A stretch of DNA of 64,000 nt from Streptomyces cyaneogriseus subsp. noncyanogenus (GCF_000931445.1 NZ_CP010849.1:248001-312000), one strand, 5' to 3'; positions 23,389 through 32,599 are shown, counted from the stretch's first letter. A program made the numbers and translations. The notes: a model not told the origin generated them from the letters alone.

Positions 23389-24360
23389 TCAGGGGCGGTG
23401 GTGCGCGGCGGCCCGGAACGCCGTGGGGGTCATGCCCGTCGCGGTGCGGAAGGCGCGGGTGAACTCGGCCGGGCGGGGGTGACCCCAGCGAGCGCCGATC
23501 GCGCTGACCGGAACACCGCGCAGGGCCGGGTCCGCCAGGTCCCGGCGGCAGCGGGCGATGCGTTCACGGCGGATGACCTCGCCGACCGTGCTGCCGTGGG
23601 CCTGGAAGAGGCGGTGCAGGGTACGGGTGGAGACGCAGTGCGCCGCGGCCACGGCCGCCGGTCCCAGGGCGGGGTCGTGCAGATGGCGGCAGATGAACGC
23701 CAGGGCCTCCTGGTACAGGGCCGCCGCCCGCGCCTGCCGGGGCAGTGCCGAGGTCTGCTCGGCGTGCCGGGCGATGACCGCCGCCGCGAGGTCCACCACC
23801 GTGGACGCGAGCCGGGCGCGGTCGCCGTCGGTGAGGTCGGCGGCCGATTCGGCGAACGTGCGCAGCGTCCGGTGGAAGACCCGCCCCATCCCCGCCGCCT
23901 GGGTGAGGACGGTGCCGCACAGCGGCGCGACCACCTTGTCCGGCAGGGGCATCAGCCGCTTGGGGAACTGCAGCAGCAGCGAGCCGGAGCTCGTCTCTCC
24001 CGCGCCGACCGACGCCTCGAAGGGTCGGGAACTGTCGTACAGGATGACGTCGCCGGGCCGGGCCAGCGCGTTGCGTCCGGCCTGCTCGATGCCCTGGCGC
24101 CCGGAAGTGATCACCGCGAGCTGGTACAGCTCCGGATCCGACCGGCGGATCAGCCGCGGCGACCGGTAGGAGAGCAGCGGGGCGTACGACAGTTCCGACA
24201 ACTGGGCCGCCCCCAGGTCCACGGCACGGATGCGGGCCCCGAACCGCTCGGGTTCGGGGAACCTGAACCGTGTGGTGACCAGGGCCAGTGAGGTGGTCTC
24301 CGCCCAGGCGGCGGTCCGTTCGGCCGGTGGCAGAGAGGTCGTGTCCAGGACGGTCATCAT
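23389..24360 (-). CDS. AraC-family transcriptional regulator
   Basis: Regulator of 323 residues. The N-terminal region of about 190 residues is an AraC-binding-like cupin sensor (RRSDPELYQLAVITSGRQGI, RPGDVILYDSSRPFEA). The C-terminal double helix-turn-helix covers about residues 215-320: LGPAAVAAAHCVSTRTLHRL, FQAHGSTVGEVIRRERIARC, then VSAIGARWGHPRPAEFTRAF and the closing TGMTPTAFRA. The second recognition element carries GHPRPAEFTRAF instead of the commoner GFSDxSHFSRAF. It resembles the GadX/FeaR-like group of Streptomyces regulators that sense aromatic or amine compounds. No target gene is obvious next to it. Confidence 0.88.
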   Translation of the reverse strand: MMTVLDTTSLPPAERTAAWAETTSLALVTTRFRFPEPERFGARIRAVDLGAAQLSELSYAPLLSYRSPRLIRRSDPELYQLAVITSGRQGIEQAGRNALARPGDVILYDSSRPFEASVGAGETSSGSLLLQFPKRLMPLPDKVVAPLCGTVLTQAAGMGRVFHRTLRTFAESAADLTDGDRARLASTVVDLAAAVIARHAEQTSALPRQARAAALYQEALAFICRHLHDPALGPAAVAAAHCVSTRTLHRLFQAHGSTVGEVIRRERIARCRRDLADPALRGVPVSAIGARWGHPRPAEFTRAFRTATGMTPTAFRAAAHHRP

Positions 24361-24633
24361 CGCGGTTTCCCCCGGAGCGTGCGTGTCGATCGTGGTCGCG
24401 CACCAGTGTGGGCGTCGCGATCCGCGCGGTAAAAGCGCCATATGCGCCAAAGCTCCCCTGATGGTGGTCCGGACTGGCGCTGACGGCCAAGGTCTTGGCG
24501 CGCCCGGCTAAGGCCCCGCTCACCGCGCCCCGCACAGACTGGTCACCGCGTGCAAGACCCGCACGCACCGCGGGTGCCCGTCCCGGGTGGGGCGCCCGCA
24601 CCGTCCGAAACCGCTCACACAGGGGGAAACGCC

Positions 24634-25056
24634 ATGCGCATCCGTACTCGAATCGCTCCGCTCACGCTGACCGCCGCCCTGCTCGCCGGTGCCGCGGCCA
24701 CCGTGACGACCGCCTCCGCCGGCGCCGCGGAGCCGCAGCAGTCCGTCTCGATCCAGGCGGACTGCTACGGCTCGGCGAAGAACTACACCAGCGCGCCGGG
24801 CAGCGGCAGCAGCAACGCCCACTGGCCCGGCACGGGGACCTGGGCCTACACCACCGCCAACTGTGCCGACATCAACCTGAAGGTGAACGCCACCCGCGAG
24901 GTACGGACCTGCTTCAAGGCCACCGGTTCGTGCAACAGCTGGCGGACGGCCAGGGCCGGCCAGTGGGCGCTGGCGGCCACGGACGTGCGGGACGGCTCGG
25001 GCTTCTACATCCAGTTCAGGGGGACGGCCCGCAGCACCGGCCTGATCGCCTACTGA
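24634..25056 (+). CDS. Secreted protein of unknown function
   Basis: Exported protein of 140 residues. Residues 1-34 are a signal peptide (MRIRTRIAPLTLTAALLAGA, cleavage after SAGAA). The mature part of about 106 residues has four cysteines (QADCYG, TANCADINLK, VRTCFKAT, GSCNSW), probably two disulfides, and several aromatic-rich beta-like stretches (HWPGTGTWAYTT, GFYIQFRGTARS). I do not recognise a family with confidence; small beta-rich secreted proteins of this kind are frequent in Streptomyces. An AGGGGGAAA ribosome-binding site precedes the ATG. A strong terminator follows, so it is monocistronic. Confidence 0.8.
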   Translation: MRIRTRIAPLTLTAALLAGAAATVTTASAGAAEPQQSVSIQADCYGSAKNYTSAPGSGSSNAHWPGTGTWAYTTANCADINLKVNATREVRTCFKATGSCNSWRTARAGQWALAATDVRDGSGFYIQFRGTARSTGLIAY

Positions 25057-25078
25057 GGCCCCTCGGCACCTGACAGCG

Positions 25079-25112
25079 GGCCGGTGGCCGGGAGCGTTCC
25101 CGGCCACCGGCC
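25079..25112 (+). terminator. Strong hairpin terminator of the secreted-protein gene
   Basis: A perfect 15-bp stem, GGCCGGTGGCCGGGA (25079-25093) with TCCCGGCCACCGGCC (25098-25112), over a 4-nt loop, begins 22 bp after the stop codon at 25056. Downstream to 25346 I see no other feature. Confidence 0.85.
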
Positions 25113-25346
25113 TCGGTGTTCCTCCCCGGCTCCGCTCCCGGTCACCGGGACGTACCGGCCGAGGACTTGGTGCTGCCCGGCAGCCGTCCCGCCCGTACCC
25201 GTGGTCGGTGAAGGTGGTGCACGCGGCTGCCGGATCGGTACGCGGCCCGCCCCCCGGGATGGGAAACTCGACGCGGCCCGCCGGCGGAGTGCGTTCATCC
25301 GCACCGGGCCGAGGGCTGCGACGAGTACGCGGAAAGGGGGTGGCCG

Positions 25347-26126
25347 GTGAGCCACGACGTGGAGGGCGCGGGGAGCGGCTCCGGCTTCCAGGAGAGCGCC
25401 GAGGACCTCCGGGACAGGGCGCGCGAGCTGCTTGACGTGGTCGGACGGCTGGACGGGATAGCCGATCTGCTGCGACGCACGCTGCCCCGGGTGGCCGATC
25501 CGCGGAACGACGCCGATTTCCGCGCGGCCGTGCGGGAGTTGGCGAGCGGAGTGGACGAGACGGCCGTCCACCGGCTCGGCATGCTGGTGAGCGAGCTGTG
25601 GTTCCACCGTGACCTGCCGGCCGCACCCGCGGCCGAGCCCACGCCGGCCCCGCCTTCGGCCGAGTCCGCGCCGGCCGGCGCCGGGCCCGCGGGCACCCCC
25701 GGTCCCCGGCCGGAGCCCGCCCTCGAGGACGTCGTCGCGGGCGGGGACCGTTCCCCGTGGCTCCAGCCGGAGACACTCCAGGCCGCGGTGGACGTCGCCG
25801 GCTATCTCGCCACGGCCGCGATCGGCGGCATCGTCGGCAACAAGAGCGACTGGGTCGCCGGCAAGCTCATCGAGGCCGCTCGGGCGCGCTGGCGGGCCCG
25901 GCGGACCACGGACGACGCCTCACTCACCGAGGACGAAGCGGTCGACGTCGCCCGGGCCGCCGCCCATATCCAGGGATTCGCGGCGGAGTCGCTGCGCGTT
26001 CTGACGGCGGAGCGGCAGGAGAACGGCGCCTGGACCGTACGGCTGCGTGCCTCCGGCGAGACGCTGCGCGTCACGGTGCCCGCCGGGGATCCCGCCCAGG
26101 CGCGGATCCTCTTCGAGGCGTGCTGA
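25347..26126 (+). CDS. Conserved-type hypothetical protein
   Basis: Protein of 259 residues that I cannot assign. The N-terminal 90 residues are helical and acidic (FQESAEDLRDRARELLDVVG, DFRAAVRELASGVDETAVHR). A Pro/Ala-rich linker of about 35 residues follows. A glycine-containing hydrophobic stretch, AAVDVAGYLATAAIGGIVGN, at about residues 146-165 may be a membrane-touching or amphipathic helix. The C-terminal part begins EDEAVDVARAAAHIQGFAAE and ends in two beta strands (VRLRASGETLRVTVPAG). The GTG start follows AAAGGGGGTGGCCG. It may be an accessory signalling protein, but nothing in the neighbours supports a role. Confidence 0.7.
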   Translation: MSHDVEGAGSGSGFQESAEDLRDRARELLDVVGRLDGIADLLRRTLPRVADPRNDADFRAAVRELASGVDETAVHRLGMLVSELWFHRDLPAAPAAEPTPAPPSAESAPAGAGPAGTPGPRPEPALEDVVAGGDRSPWLQPETLQAAVDVAGYLATAAIGGIVGNKSDWVAGKLIEAARARWRARRTTDDASLTEDEAVDVARAAAHIQGFAAESLRVLTAERQENGAWTVRLRASGETLRVTVPAGDPAQARILFEAC

Positions 26127-26385
26127 CCCGCCCGTCGCGGCGCGGATACGACGTTCGCCACCGGGCCGGCCCGCCACCGGGCCGCCACTCCCCGCGCGGC
26201 CGACCGGGCGGGGGGGCGTCCAACCGGCTTTCGCCGTCTCCTCGCCGAGCAGGCACGACGCACGGCCGGACAGCGTGGCCACCCGCACCGGTTCACCGTC
26301 GTACGCTGCGCCGCCGAGCGGCCCCCGGCGCACCGGCAGGGGGGCGGGGCCGGGCCCGGCGCGCGAGCGGGCCGGGCCGGCGGGG
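26127..26385. other. Intergenic region between convergent genes
   Basis: About 260 bp of very GC-rich DNA with overlapping GGCC/CCGG palindromes (26350-26385), probably acting as a termination zone. No coding sequence is seen. Confidence 0.4.
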
Positions 26386-26604
26386 TCAGCGGTTCATGGC
26401 CGCCCAGAACTCCTCGAAGGACATCCGGCCGTCTCCGTCGGTGTCGAGCGCGTCGATCAGTTCCCGGGCCTGCGCACCGGTGATCTCGGAGCCCTCCAGT
26501 TCGGCCACGACCTGCCGGTACTCGTCCGCGGTGACCAGGCCGTCCCCGTCCACGTCGTAGCGCTCGAAGACCTTCCGCGCCGCCGTCTCCACGATGTCCG
26601 CCAT
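26386..26604 (-). CDS. EF-hand calcium-binding protein (calerythrin-like)
   Basis: A 72-residue protein made of two EF-hands and little else. The loops are DVDGDGLVTADE (residues 17-28) and DTDGDGRMSFEE (54-65), each with canonical D/D/D or D/N ligands, the central glycine and the terminal glutamate. Both loops should bind calcium. Helices flank them (VETAARKVFERY; ITGAQARELIDAL). Small EF-hand proteins of this size, such as CabB/CabC-type proteins, are known in Streptomyces and link calcium to development. The ATG at 26602-26604 follows GGGAG. It lies alone between convergent and same-strand neighbours. Confidence 0.93.
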   Translation of the reverse strand: MADIVETAARKVFERYDVDGDGLVTADEYRQVVAELEGSEITGAQARELIDALDTDGDGRMSFEEFWAAMNR

Positions 26605-26729
26605 GTGCTCCCGTCCTTCTGCGATCTTCAGTGACGGGCACACACTATCCACCCGCCGCGGGAGCGACGCGGGCGCTGCTCCGCCGGCCAGCAGGACCGG
26701 GGGCCGTCCTTTGTCCGGCCGTCACTCCG

Positions 26730-27623
26730 TCAGTCCGTCAGTCCGTCCCCACGGACGTGCCGGACCAGCGCCCGCAGGATCAGGTGGGCCCGCGTCCACA
26801 GCACGGCGCCGCCGGTGCCCGGTACGACGTGGCGCACGGCTCCCGGGATCCGGGACGTGAGGCTGCGCCCCTGGTCCGGGGAGTGGCCGAAGTCCTCGGC
26901 GCCGTACCAGACGTCCACGGGGACGTCGATGGCCGAGAGATCGATGTCCCACCGTCCCATGGCGAGGACGGTGTCGCGGGCGTACCCCTCGGCGCCCTGC
27001 GCGAAGGCTTCGTCGAGCGCCGCACGGTACGCGGCGGCGAACCGTGCCTCCTGGTACACGGCCAGGTCCACGGCCGGGCTGTTGGCCATCACCATGTCCC
27101 ACATGGCCTGCGGGGTGAAGCCCGCGAACACCTTCTCGGCCGCGTCCGGGTCGGTCCGGACGAGCTCCACCAGGCGCCGCAGCTCCGGCGGCAGCGCCTC
27201 GGCGAAGTGCGGGGCCGCCACTTCGTCGGCGCCCGCCACCACCGCCAGGGCCCCCACCACGCCGGACGCGGCGCAGGCCAGGGCGAACGGGGCGCCCTGG
27301 GAGTTGCCGACCATCGCCGGTCTGCCCAGGCTCCGGCCTTCCGCCAACCGGCGAATGTCCTCGGCGAAGCCGGCGAAGGTGCGCCCCGGCGCGGGGCTCG
27401 AGACGCCGAGTCCGGGCCGGTCCAGGGAGATCAGCCGTATCCCGAGTTCCGCCACGGCCTCCGCGCCGAACCCGAGGTGCCGGCTGGTGGCGGCGCCCGG
27501 GCAGAGCAGGACCGGGGTGCCGTCCGGCGGTCCCCACTCCGCCCAGCCCAGGCGTCTGCCGCCGGGCAGGAGGTGCTCGCCGGTGCGCGCGGGAGGGATC
27601 ACAGGAGTTTCCATGCCGATCAT
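26730..27623 (-). CDS. Alpha/beta-fold hydrolase, catalytic histidine apparently absent
   Basis: Alpha/beta hydrolase of 297 residues. The oxyanion region VLLCPGAATSRHLGF (about residues 39-53) and nucleophile elbow VGNSQGAPFALAC (about 104-116, Ser in GNSQG) are clear, and an acid is likely in VWYGAEDFGHSP (about 245). Where the catalytic histidine should follow in a PGxGH turn, the sequence reads PGTGGAVLWTRAHLILRAL: the expected His is replaced, and the nearest one is seven residues on. Activity is therefore doubtful, or the downstream His serves instead. The start may be ATG 27623 or 27614; neither has a good ribosome-binding site. Confidence 0.82.
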   Translation of the reverse strand: MIGMETPVIPPARTGEHLLPGGRRLGWAEWGPPDGTPVLLCPGAATSRHLGFGAEAVAELGIRLISLDRPGLGVSSPAPGRTFAGFAEDIRRLAEGRSLGRPAMVGNSQGAPFALACAASGVVGALAVVAGADEVAAPHFAEALPPELRRLVELVRTDPDAAEKVFAGFTPQAMWDMVMANSPAVDLAVYQEARFAAAYRAALDEAFAQGAEGYARDTVLAMGRWDIDLSAIDVPVDVWYGAEDFGHSPDQGRSLTSRIPGAVRHVVPGTGGAVLWTRAHLILRALVRHVRGDGLTD

Positions 27624-28193
27624 GATGCCGCCGTCGGCGTGCCGCTCGCTCGTCCGGTCCCCGGGCCGTGACGGGCCCCGGCGGCACGGCGGCACGGATG
27701 TGGCTGCCCTGCCGGTGCCGCCGCGGGCAGCCGCGTGATCACCCCCGGCGCTCCGACGACGGCGCGCGCCGGGTGTCCGGCCGTTCCGGACGGCGTGTCC
27801 GTCGTCGTGGTTCGCGCCCTTCTCCCTGCCGGGCCGGGTGAGGTTTCCGTAACAACCCGTTCACGGCAGGCGGGACTTGCGAGTAATAAGCGCTTCCTAC
27901 GGTGTCCCGCCATGGGCGCAGAACTGTATACGCCGCCGGTCACGCTCGCCGCCGAAGGCGCGGCACCGGCGGCCCGCTCGCGGCGGAACGAACCCGCGCG
28001 GCAGTCGGGCACCGGCGGGCCGGCGCGTCGCGTCCGCGGCACCGGCGGCTGCTCGACGAGGGCGCCCGCCCGGCACTGAGCCGCCCTCGCCCGCACCCCG
28101 CACCCACCGCTCCCCCGTCCCGCCGACGACGCCGAGGGGGACCTTCATCCGGCACCGCACCCGCACCCCGGCACCCACCCCAGGAGGCGTGAC
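27624..28193. other. 570-bp region upstream of the second NCS1 gene
   Basis: An AT-richer window at 27840-27905 contains a plausible promoter (CTTGCG, then TACGGT at 27898-27903). An ATG at 27912 opens a 55-codon frame (MGAELYTPPVTLAAEGAAPA...) ending at 28079; it is Ala/Arg/Pro-rich and has no recognisable domain, so it may be an upstream reading frame in the permease leader rather than a gene. The rest, up to the GGAGG of the permease, is C-rich. Confidence 0.4.
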
Positions 28194-29840
28194 ATGAGCA
28201 CGACCGAGTCACGGCCGACGGCACCCGCCGTCCCGGCCACGACCGACCAGGCGGCCAAGGAGACGCTGGAGGACTACACCCTCCGCTTCGCCCCGCGCAG
28301 CTACCGCCGCTGGAGTCCGATGGTCGTGGCGACCACCGCGCTCGGCGGCATCGCCTACATGGCGGACTTCTCCATCGGGGCGGGTATCGGACTGGCCCAC
28401 GGCACCGGCAACGCGCTGGTCGCGATCGCCGTGGCCGCCGCCGTCATCTTCGTCACCGGATTCCCGCTCTCCTACTACGGCGCCCGCTACAACATCGACC
28501 TCGACCTGATCACCCGCGGGTCCGGCTTCGGCTACTACGGGTCGGTCCTCACCAGCGTCATCTTCGCCAGCTTCACCTTCATCTTCTTCGCCCTGGAAGG
28601 GGCGATCATGGCCCAGGGCCTCGAACTCGGCCTGGGCCTGCCCCTGTGGCTGGGCTACGCCCTGTCCACCCTCATGGTGATCCCGCTGGTCGTCTACGGC
28701 ATGAAAGCGCTCAGCAAGCTCCAGGTGTGGACCACGCCGCTGTGGCTGCTGCTGATGATCGCCCCGCTGGTCCATCTGATCGCCACCGACCCCGGCACCG
28801 TCGACCGCTTCCTCTCCTACGCGGGCACCGAGGGCGAGGGAGGCGTCAACACCGCCTCCGTGCTGCTCGGCGCGGGCGTGTGTCTGTCGCTCATCGCGCA
28901 GATCGGCGAGCAGATCGACTATCTGCGGTTCATGCCGCCCAAGACGGAGGCGAACAAGCGGAGCTGGTGGACAGCCGTGATCATGGCGGGCCCGGGCTGG
29001 GTGGTGCTCGGCGCCCTGAAGCAGGCCATCGGCGTCTTCCTGGCCGTCTACATCCTGGCCGAGGCCGGGCCCGCCGCGGCTCCCGAGCCGATCCGGCAGT
29101 TCCAGGGCGCCTTCGACGCGATGATGCCGTCCTGGATGGTGGTGCCGCTGGCCGTGGCCCTTGTCGTGATCAGCCAGATCAAGATCAATGTGACCAACGC
29201 CTACTCCGGCTCTCTCGCCTGGACCAACTCCTACACGCGGGTCACCCGGCGCTACCCCGGCCGCATGGTGTTCGTCCTGGTCAACCTGGCCATCGCGCTC
29301 ACCCTGATGGAGGCCGACATGTTCAGCGTCCTCAACAGCGTTCTCGGCTTCTACTCCAACTGCGCCATCGCCTGGGTGGTCACCGTCGCGACCGACATCC
29401 TGGTCAACAAGTACGTCCTGAAGCTCTCCCCGCACGCGCCCGAGTTCCGCCGGGGCATGCTGTACGCCGTCAACCCGGTCGGCGTGGTGTCCTTCGTCGC
29501 CGCCTCCGGTCTGTCCATCGCCATGTACTTCCACCTACTCGGTGACGCCCTCCAGCCGTACTCCCCCGTGGCCGCGGCCCTCATCGCCTTCGTCCTCACC
29601 CCGCTGATGGCGATCGTCACCAAGGGCCGGTACTACCTGCGCCGCGGCGACGACGGCATCGCCGAGCCGCTGCTGGACGCGGACGGCAACCCCAGCGCCG
29701 TCACCTACGACTGCCACGTCTGCCGCCGCCCCTACGAGCGCCCCGACCTCACCGCCTGTGTCACGCACGACGCGGTGGTCTGCTCCCTGTGCCTGAGCAC
29801 GGACAAGGTCGGCGACCACGTCCTGCCGGCTCCCGCGTAG
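28194..29840 (+). CDS. NCS1-type purine/cytosine permease with cysteine-rich C-terminal tail
   Basis: Membrane permease of 548 residues (CodB/PurP-like NCS1 branch). The N-terminal signature LEDYTLRFAPRSYRRWSPMV is followed by about 12 hydrophobic helices, with the conserved GSGFGYYGSVLTS (about residues 104-116) and TNAYSGSLAWTNSYTRVTRR (about 333-352) segments that line the substrate site. The distinctive part is the last 50 residues: CHVCRRPYERPDLTACVTH, then VVCSLCLSTDKVGDH, with C-x2-C ... C ... C-x2-C spacing. That predicts a cytoplasmic zinc-binding treble-clef or ribbon, which is not part of the usual transporter. An AGGAGG ribosome-binding site precedes the ATG. Substrate: a nucleobase, by family. 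Confidence 0.9.
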   Translation: MSTTESRPTAPAVPATTDQAAKETLEDYTLRFAPRSYRRWSPMVVATTALGGIAYMADFSIGAGIGLAHGTGNALVAIAVAAAVIFVTGFPLSYYGARYNIDLDLITRGSGFGYYGSVLTSVIFASFTFIFFALEGAIMAQGLELGLGLPLWLGYALSTLMVIPLVVYGMKALSKLQVWTTPLWLLLMIAPLVHLIATDPGTVDRFLSYAGTEGEGGVNTASVLLGAGVCLSLIAQIGEQIDYLRFMPPKTEANKRSWWTAVIMAGPGWVVLGALKQAIGVFLAVYILAEAGPAAAPEPIRQFQGAFDAMMPSWMVVPLAVALVVISQIKINVTNAYSGSLAWTNSYTRVTRRYPGRMVFVLVNLAIALTLMEADMFSVLNSVLGFYSNCAIAWVVTVATDILVNKYVLKLSPHAPEFRRGMLYAVNPVGVVSFVAASGLSIAMYFHLLGDALQPYSPVAAALIAFVLTPLMAIVTKGRYYLRRGDDGIAEPLLDADGNPSAVTYDCHVCRRPYERPDLTACVTHDAVVCSLCLSTDKVGDHVLPAPA

Positions 29841-29965
29841 CACCCGCGGCCGGGTGCCGGTGCCGACGGCACGGACACCCGATCGCCCCGCCCCGGCGGC
29901 GGGTCCGCCCGAACCGGGCGCGGGACCGACATGCTGCCGGACGGTCCGGCGAGCACACTGGGGCC

Positions 29966-32599
29966 ATGGGCGACCACGATCCGCGGCAGACAGTGACGCG
30001 CCGGCTTCCGCTCACCCCCCGCAGCGCCGCGTCGGCTCGGCGGTTCGTACGAGCCGCGTTGCCCGGCGTCCCCGCGGAGCTCGCCGACACGGCCGAGCTC
30101 CTGACCGGCGAACTGGTCACCAACGCCGTCCTGCACGCGCGCACCGCGGTGGAGGTGGCGGTCCGCGTCCGCGACGGCGGGGTCCGGGTGGCGGTCAGCG
30201 ACGAACGGCCGCACCTCGGTCCGGTGCCCCACCGCTGTTTCCCCTCCGGTCCCGGACGGGGCCTGGCCCTGGTGGAGCGCCTGGCCTCCCGCCACGGCGT
30301 CGACACCGGCGAGCGGCGCAAGACGGTGTGGTTCGAGCTCTCGTCCGACGGAACGCCGTCGGAGCCGTCCGGCTGGCGGACCGGGGAGGCGCCGCCCACC
30401 GAGGACGGGAAGGTGACGCTGGTCGACGTACCCGGCGCCCTGTACACGGCGTCCCTCCAGCACCGCCACGCGCTGATGCGCGAACTGGCGCTCGCCTCGC
30501 CCACCGGCGACGGCACCGGCGTGCGCCCCGAGGACCTCGCTGTCGCCCACGACGTCAACAACGCGATCAGCGCCTGGGTGGCCGACGCCATGGACGAACA
30601 TCCGTCCGAGGCGGGCATCCGCTCGCTGTCGCTGCGGGTGCCCGCGGACGCGGTGCCGGCGGTGCGCACGCTGCGCCGGGTGCTCCATCTGGCCGAGGAG
30701 GCCGCACGGGAGGAACGCCTGCTCGCGCTGCCCGCCCTGCCGCGCTGTCTCCTCTTCCAGGAGTGGCTGTTCGACCAGATCACCGGCCAGCTCACCGGCG
30801 GCCATCCCACCGCTTGGACGGTGGTGCCCAGGGATCCGGGCATCAGTTCCTCGGAACTGGTGCCGTGGGAGCCCGGCCATGTGCGGGCCGGCCGGGTACC
30901 GACCATCGCCGCCGACGAGGACAACCGGATCATCGCGGTGAACGGGCCCGCGGCGGACCTGCTCGGCTGGGAAACGGACGAGCTCGTCGGGCGGAAGATC
31001 ACCACCCTGATCCCCGAGCACCTGCGGCGGCGGCACGTCGCGGCCTTCTCCTCGCTGCTGCTCACCGGCCGGACCCGCATCGTGGGCCGGTCCGTGCCGC
31101 TGCCGGCCCTCCACCGGGACGGACGTGTCGTCCCCGTCCGCCTGCTCATCCAGACGCAGGAGACGGCCGAAGGCCGCACCGTCTTCGTCGCACAGCTCAT
31201 CCCCAGGGCCGCCGCGTCCGCCGACTCGCCGGCCACTGCGGGCACGAGCGGCCAGGCGACGGCCCAGTCCCTCGACGAAGGGAAGGCGCCGGCGCCGCCG
31301 CAGCGCCGCGCGAGGGCGAGCGGCACGGAGGCGGGCATGTCCCCCGTGGAGCGGCTCTCCCTGCTGGCCGACGTGGCGGCGGCGCTGAGCAACACCCTGT
31401 ATCTCGACGCGGGTCTGCGGCACGTCGCGCGGCTGCTCACGCGGCAGCTCGCGGACTGGTGCGCGGTGGACCTGTTCACCGGCCCCTCCCAGGTCGAGCG
31501 GGTCTGCCTCGTCCAGCGCGATCCCGGCGCGGCGCACACGGCGGAGTACGAGGGCGCGCTGCCACCGGTCTCCGAGACGGCGCGCGGCCCGCTGGCCCGT
31601 GCACTGCGCGGCGCGGGCCCGCTGCTGCTCACCGAGGCTCCCCCGGCGAGCCAGGCCGGGAACGCGCTGGACGCCCACCACCTGGCGCTGCTGCGGCGGC
31701 TCGGCACGGGCAGCGCCGTGGTCGCCCCGCTCAGGGCCCGCCAGGAGATCTTCGGCGCGCTGACCCTGGCCCGCGCCGCGGGGCGGCGGCCCTTCGCCGA
31801 GGAGGACCTGTCGCTGACCGAGGACCTGGTCCGCGGCATCGCTCTGGGGATCGACAACGCGCGCCTGTACCAGGCGACGCGCAACATCGCCGAGCGTCTC
31901 CAGCGCTCGCTGCTGCCCGCACTGCCCGACGTCGACAACCTGCAGCTCGCCGCCCGGTACGCCGCCTCCTCCACCACCGCACAGGTCGGCGGTGACTGGT
32001 ACGACAGTTTCCTCCTCCCCAGCGGGGGCATCGCCGTGGTCATCGGTGACGTCACCGGCCACAACCTCGACGCGGCCATCGCCATGAGCCAGTTGCGCAG
32101 CATGCTGCGCGGCATCGCGGTCGACCGCCAGGAACCGCCCGAGATGGTGCTGCGCCGTCTGGACCTGGCCAACCACAGCCTGTACCGGGAAGCTACCGCC
32201 ACCTGCCTCTACGGACTCGTCAAGTGCTCCGCCGACGGCTCGTGGGAGCTGACGCACTCGTCCGCAGGTCATCTGCCCCCGCTGCTGACCACCCGCGAGG
32301 GGGACACCCGGTACCTGGAGGACGGCGCGGGTCTGCTGCTCGGCATGGACCCGGAGATGCCGCGGCGCACGGCCCATGACCGGCTGCCCGCCGACTCGAC
32401 CCTGCTGCTGTACACCGACGGCCTGATCGAGCGCCGTGACGAGTCGCTCGACGACGCGCTGGCCCGGCTGCGCCGGCACACCGCCGCCCTGGCCCGCGCG
32501 CCCCTGGACACCTTCTGCGACGAGCTGCTGATCAGGCTCGGCGCCGACAGCGCGGACGACATCGCGGTCCTCGCGCTGCGCCCCGCACCACCGGGCTGA
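29966..32599 (+). CDS. Multi-domain PP2C/SpoIIE phosphatase (HATPase-PAS-GAF-PP2C)
   Basis: Signalling protein of 877 residues that combines an anti-sigma-type kinase module with a phosphatase. Residues about 10-130 form a RsbW-like ATPase domain (ELVTNAVLHA N-box; GPGRGLALVERLA G-box). Residues 140-300 are a helical region without a family I know (VAHDVNNAISAWVADAMDEH). A PAS domain follows at about 310-400 (DEDNRIIAVNGPAADLLGWE). A GAF domain spans about 455-630 and a PP2C phosphatase about 640-870 (AARYAASSTTAQVGGDWYDS, VIGDVTGHNLDAAIAM, TLLLYTDGLIERRDES, DDIAVLALRP), with all metal aspartates present. It should control a sigma factor through an anti-sigma-factor antagonist in response to a PAS/GAF ligand. 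Confidence 0.92.
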   Translation: MGDHDPRQTVTRRLPLTPRSAASARRFVRAALPGVPAELADTAELLTGELVTNAVLHARTAVEVAVRVRDGGVRVAVSDERPHLGPVPHRCFPSGPGRGLALVERLASRHGVDTGERRKTVWFELSSDGTPSEPSGWRTGEAPPTEDGKVTLVDVPGALYTASLQHRHALMRELALASPTGDGTGVRPEDLAVAHDVNNAISAWVADAMDEHPSEAGIRSLSLRVPADAVPAVRTLRRVLHLAEEAAREERLLALPALPRCLLFQEWLFDQITGQLTGGHPTAWTVVPRDPGISSSELVPWEPGHVRAGRVPTIAADEDNRIIAVNGPAADLLGWETDELVGRKITTLIPEHLRRRHVAAFSSLLLTGRTRIVGRSVPLPALHRDGRVVPVRLLIQTQETAEGRTVFVAQLIPRAAASADSPATAGTSGQATAQSLDEGKAPAPPQRRARASGTEAGMSPVERLSLLADVAAALSNTLYLDAGLRHVARLLTRQLADWCAVDLFTGPSQVERVCLVQRDPGAAHTAEYEGALPPVSETARGPLARALRGAGPLLLTEAPPASQAGNALDAHHLALLRRLGTGSAVVAPLRARQEIFGALTLARAAGRRPFAEEDLSLTEDLVRGIALGIDNARLYQATRNIAERLQRSLLPALPDVDNLQLAARYAASSTTAQVGGDWYDSFLLPSGGIAVVIGDVTGHNLDAAIAMSQLRSMLRGIAVDRQEPPEMVLRRLDLANHSLYREATATCLYGLVKCSADGSWELTHSSAGHLPPLLTTREGDTRYLEDGAGLLLGMDPEMPRRTAHDRLPADSTLLLYTDGLIERRDESLDDALARLRRHTAALARAPLDTFCDELLIRLGADSADDIAVLALRPAPPG

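Noticed and set aside
27840..27905. A possible GlnR nitrogen-control box (GTAAC with downstream TTCAC) before the NCS1 permease.
   Set aside because: The second half-site does not match the GaAAc consensus, and the spacing is not convincing.
27912..28079. A 55-codon frame downstream of a promoter-like sequence.
   Set aside because: The composition is Ala/Arg/Pro-rich without domain features or a ribosome-binding site; I mention it only as a possible leader frame.
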